Shown in pieces: positions 62,003-64,000 of a stretch of 64,000 nucleotides of DNA (position 1 is its first letter; the number at the start of each line of letters is the position of its first letter). Under the pieces are notes generated by a model. It saw nothing but the letters and a program-made list of their open reading frames with translations, had not been told where the DNA came from and made no database searches. The position numbers were made by a program, and so were the translations under genes. Source of the stretch: Sphingopyxis sp. H053 (GTDB lineage Bacteria; Pseudomonadota; Alphaproteobacteria; Sphingomonadales; Sphingomonadaceae); the NCBI RefSeq assembly GCF_001468225.1, contig NZ_LNRU01000001.1:434001-498000 (forward strand), in the 5' to 3' direction.

Positions 62003-62299
62003 TCAGATCACCCAGTCGCCGGCCGCGGGATCGGCGGGTTTTAACGTCAGGTCGGGGCGCACGGTCGGCCCCAATGCACGGATACGGTCCTTGATGTGCG
62101 CGGGGCGCGGGCCGTCGGCGGTTTGTTCGCCGTTGATGATATAGGGGGCGTTGACGCGGCGCGCGCCTTCTTCGGCGGCGAGGATCGCCTCGCCCGCTTC
62201 GCCGACGTCGGCGGCGTCCTCGATATGCAGCGACCAGTCGGCGCCGGTCCACCAGGTGACAAATCCTGTTTTCAGGTCATTGCCCGTGAGCAGCTTCAT
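62003..62299 (-). CDS. DUF2849 protein
   Basis: A 98-residue protein: MKLLTGNDLKTGFVTWWTG, then ADVGEAGEAILAAEEGARRV and a short acidic tail ending AAGDWVI. DUF2849 proteins are nearly always encoded between cobA/cysG and cysI in alphaproteobacteria. Role unknown; they may bind the siroheme enzyme. It overlaps cobA by four bases and lies one base before cysI. Confidence 0.92.
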   Translation of the reverse strand: MKLLTGNDLKTGFVTWWTGADWSLHIEDAADVGEAGEAILAAEEGARRVNAPYIINGEQTADGPRPAHIKDRIRALGPTVRPDLTLKPADPAAGDWVI

Positions 62300-63084
62300 G
62301 TGAAATCCCTTATTTGAGCGGCAACGCCCGGCGCGCCGAGGCAGTCGAGCGCGTCGGCGCGCGCCGCGACCTTGCCGACGATGATCAACGCGGGGCTTTT
62401 AACTTTCTCGCGTGCGACAAGGTCGCCGAGATCGGTGAGGAGCGTGCGGAGCACCCGCGCCTCGGCGGTGGTGCCGCGTTCGATCACCGCGACGGGGAGG
62501 CCCGGCGAAACGCCGTCGGCGATCAGCTTGTCGGCAATGGCGGACGCGGTCGCGAGGCCCATGTAGATGACGAGTGTGCGGCCATGCCCCGCGAGCCCCG
62601 ACCAGTCCTGGTCGGTCAGATCCTTGCACTGGCCGGCGACGAAGCTGACCGCGCTCGCATCCTCGCGGTGGGTGAGGGGGAGGCCCGCCTGCGCCGCGCA
62701 GCCCGCGGCGGCGGTGATGCCGGGGACGGTTTCGCACGCGACGCCCGCTTCGCGCGCGGCGTCGAGTTCCTCGCCGCCGCGGCCGAAAATGAACGGATCG
62801 CCGCCCTTGAGGCGCACGACCTGCTTGCCGGCGAGCGTTTCGCGGACGAGCAGTTCGTTGATCAGCTCCTGCTTCATCGTGTGGCGGCTGCGCTGCTTGG
62901 CAACGCTGATCCGCTCCACATGCGGCGGGATCAGCGCGAGCACGCCCTCGCCGACAAGCCCGTCATGGACGACAAGGTCGGCACTTTCGAGCAACCGCGC
63001 GGCGCGCAGCGTCAGCAGGTCGGGATCGCCGGGACCGGCGCCGACGAGCCAGAGCTTGCCTGCAGGAGGGAGAGTCTTTTCCAT
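62296..63084 (-). CDS. cobA: Uroporphyrinogen-III C-methyltransferase (siroheme synthesis)
   Basis: A 262-residue SUMT. Motifs: KLWLVGAGPGDPDLLTLRA, the GG-loop VVRLKGGDPFIFGRGGEEL, and VPGITAAAGCAAQAGLPLTHR. It makes precorrin-2 from uroporphyrinogen III for siroheme (and cobalamin). It is a stand-alone SUMT, not fused to a CysG dehydrogenase/chelatase. The start MEKTLPP at 63084 is preferred over the longer frame. It heads the operon that also encodes the siroheme enzyme CysI. Confidence 0.95.
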   Translation of the reverse strand: MEKTLPPAGKLWLVGAGPGDPDLLTLRAARLLESADLVVHDGLVGEGVLALIPPHVERISVAKQRSRHTMKQELINELLVRETLAGKQVVRLKGGDPFIFGRGGEELDAAREAGVACETVPGITAAAGCAAQAGLPLTHREDASAVSFVAGQCKDLTDQDWSGLAGHGRTLVIYMGLATASAIADKLIADGVSPGLPVAVIERGTTAEARVLRTLLTDLGDLVAREKVKSPALIIVGKVAARADALDCLGAPGVAAQIRDFT

Positions 63085-63161
63085 GCACCGTAGATGGTCG
63101 TCCGGCTCCCGCATGGCAAAGCAGGCTTTTTTGACACCGGTGAAGGTAAAATTGGGGTGGC

Positions 63162-64000
63162 CTAAAGGTAGTTCTTGGTCACCAGTTGCGAGCCTTCGGG
63201 ATCGCGTAGTCCGACGCCGATCGACGCGCGCATCGCATCGCTCTCCGCCGACGCTACGGGATAGGCGCAATAGTCGGCGGCGTAGAAGGCGCTGGGCCGA
63301 TGGTTGCCCGACAGGCCGATGCCGCCAAAGGGTGCGGCGGACGACGCGCCATTGGTCGGGCGGTTCCAGTTGATCACGCCCGCGCGCGCATTGGCCCAGA
63401 ACTGGTCGTAAAGCTGCGGCGTGCCGCCGATCAGCGACGCCGACAGGCCGAATGCGGTGTTGTTCGCCTCGGCGATCGCGGCCTCGAAGCTGTCGACGCG
63501 GACCACCTGGAGCAGCGGGCCGAACAGTTCGATATCGGGGCGCTCGGGCATCGCGGTGACATCGATGATCCCAGGGGTCAGGAAAGGGCGGCCGGCGACG
63601 GGGCGAGTCATGTGGCGGATCACCTTGCCGCCGTTCGACATCAGGATCAGAAAGCTTTCGGTCAGGCCGTCGGCGGCTTCATTGTCGATCACCGGGCCCA
63701 TATAGGGCGCAGGCTCGGCGTGCGGATGATCGACGATCAGGCGGTTCGCGAGGCCGCAAACCTCCTCGATCAGCTTGTCGGCGAGGCTGTCGCGGACGAT
63801 CAGGCGGCGCGCATTGCTGCACCGCTGCCCCGCGCTGAGGAAGGCCGACTGGACGACGATGATCGCCGCGGTGCGGAGGTCGGCGGTGTCCCACACGACG
63901 ATCGGGTTGTTGCCGCCCATTTCGAGCGCGAGCATCTTGCCGGGCTGGCCCGCGAACTGGCGGTTGAGCGCGAGGCCGGTGCGCGCCGAGCCGGTGAAGA
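63162..64000 (-). CDS. astD: N-succinylglutamate 5-semialdehyde dehydrogenase, partial
   Basis: The gene runs off the right edge. At least 279 C-terminal residues are seen. The conserved LALEMGGNNPIVVWDTAD holds the catalytic Glu, and the nucleophilic Cys is in FLSAGQRCSNARR. FGPLLQVVRVDSFEAAIAEANNT and WNRPTNGASSAAPFGGIGLSGNHRPSA follow. This last block is typical of AstD, the fourth step of the succinyltransferase arginine pathway. The rest of the ast operon is outside the window. Confidence 0.92.
   Translation of the reverse strand, partial: FTGSARTGLALNRQFAGQPGKMLALEMGGNNPIVVWDTADLRTAAIIVVQSAFLSAGQRCSNARRLIVRDSLADKLIEEVCGLANRLIVDHPHAEPAPYMGPVIDNEAADGLTESFLILMSNGGKVIRHMTRPVAGRPFLTPGIIDVTAMPERPDIELFGPLLQVVRVDSFEAAIAEANNTAFGLSASLIGGTPQLYDQFWANARAGVINWNRPTNGASSAAPFGGIGLSGNHRPSAFYAADYCAYPVASAESDAMRASIGVGLRDPEGSQLVTKNYL

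Overview
The window looks like chromosome of a sphingomonad, most likely Sphingopyxis or a close relative (Alphaproteobacteria, Sphingomonadales). The grounds are the high GC content, the set of housekeeping genes (UPF0262, DUF934, DUF2849, the sulfite reductase cluster, MucR, the DUF736/DUF2958/ArdC accessory set), and many short palindromic intergenic repeats. The genus is inferred from gene style only, not from a database search.

Bases 1-318 hold the end of a FYDLN-acid-type protein and tRNA-Ala(GGC). The last 16 bases of that tRNA region (303-318) recur exactly at 31958-31973, directly before a strong terminator. I read 303-31973 as a 31.7 kb integrated element in the tRNA gene. It carries debris (M16 peptidase fragment), threonine ammonia-lyase, an ECF sigma factor, a luxR-luxI-phyH quorum-sensing set, a frameshifted DUF2285-type gene, TraF peptidase, lytic transglycosylase, a Fic protein facing an AbiEi-like gene across two perfect 47-bp palindromes, two orphan secreted proteins, a three-gene nitrilase-fold/nuclease/zinc-ribbon-nuclease module, a HEPN-like protein, ArdC, DUF2958, ParB, MucR, DUF736 and a DUF3363 relaxase. 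The integrase is reduced to its N-terminal arm-binding part. No coupling protein or VirB/Trb channel genes are present, so the element is at most mobilisable in trans and is probably stranded. The interval 9-22.4 kb reads as a defence island and holds the best candidates for undescribed systems.

From 32 to 64 kb the window is ordinary chromosome: Rrf2 regulator, small secreted proteins, an HD phosphohydrolase, enoyl-CoA hydratase, PrfC, a large orphan secreted protein, DinB, tRNA-Gly(TCC), L,D-transpeptidase, FKBP isomerase, DUF885 protein, esterase, EF-hand protein, an OmpR/EnvZ-type two-component pair, thioesterase, a saccharopine-dehydrogenase-like reductase, DoxX, a GH5 enzyme, and a pyrimidine set (Dcd, Cdd) with a GH25 protein and UPF0262. 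DnaB, a GIY-YIG protein, a sulfate-assimilation and siroheme operon (cobA-DUF2849-cysI-DUF934-cysH) and a partial astD follow. Two acyl-CoA-type genes 17 kb apart share a TTTACGT-type palindrome just upstream, which suggests one MerR/TetR-type regulator for both.
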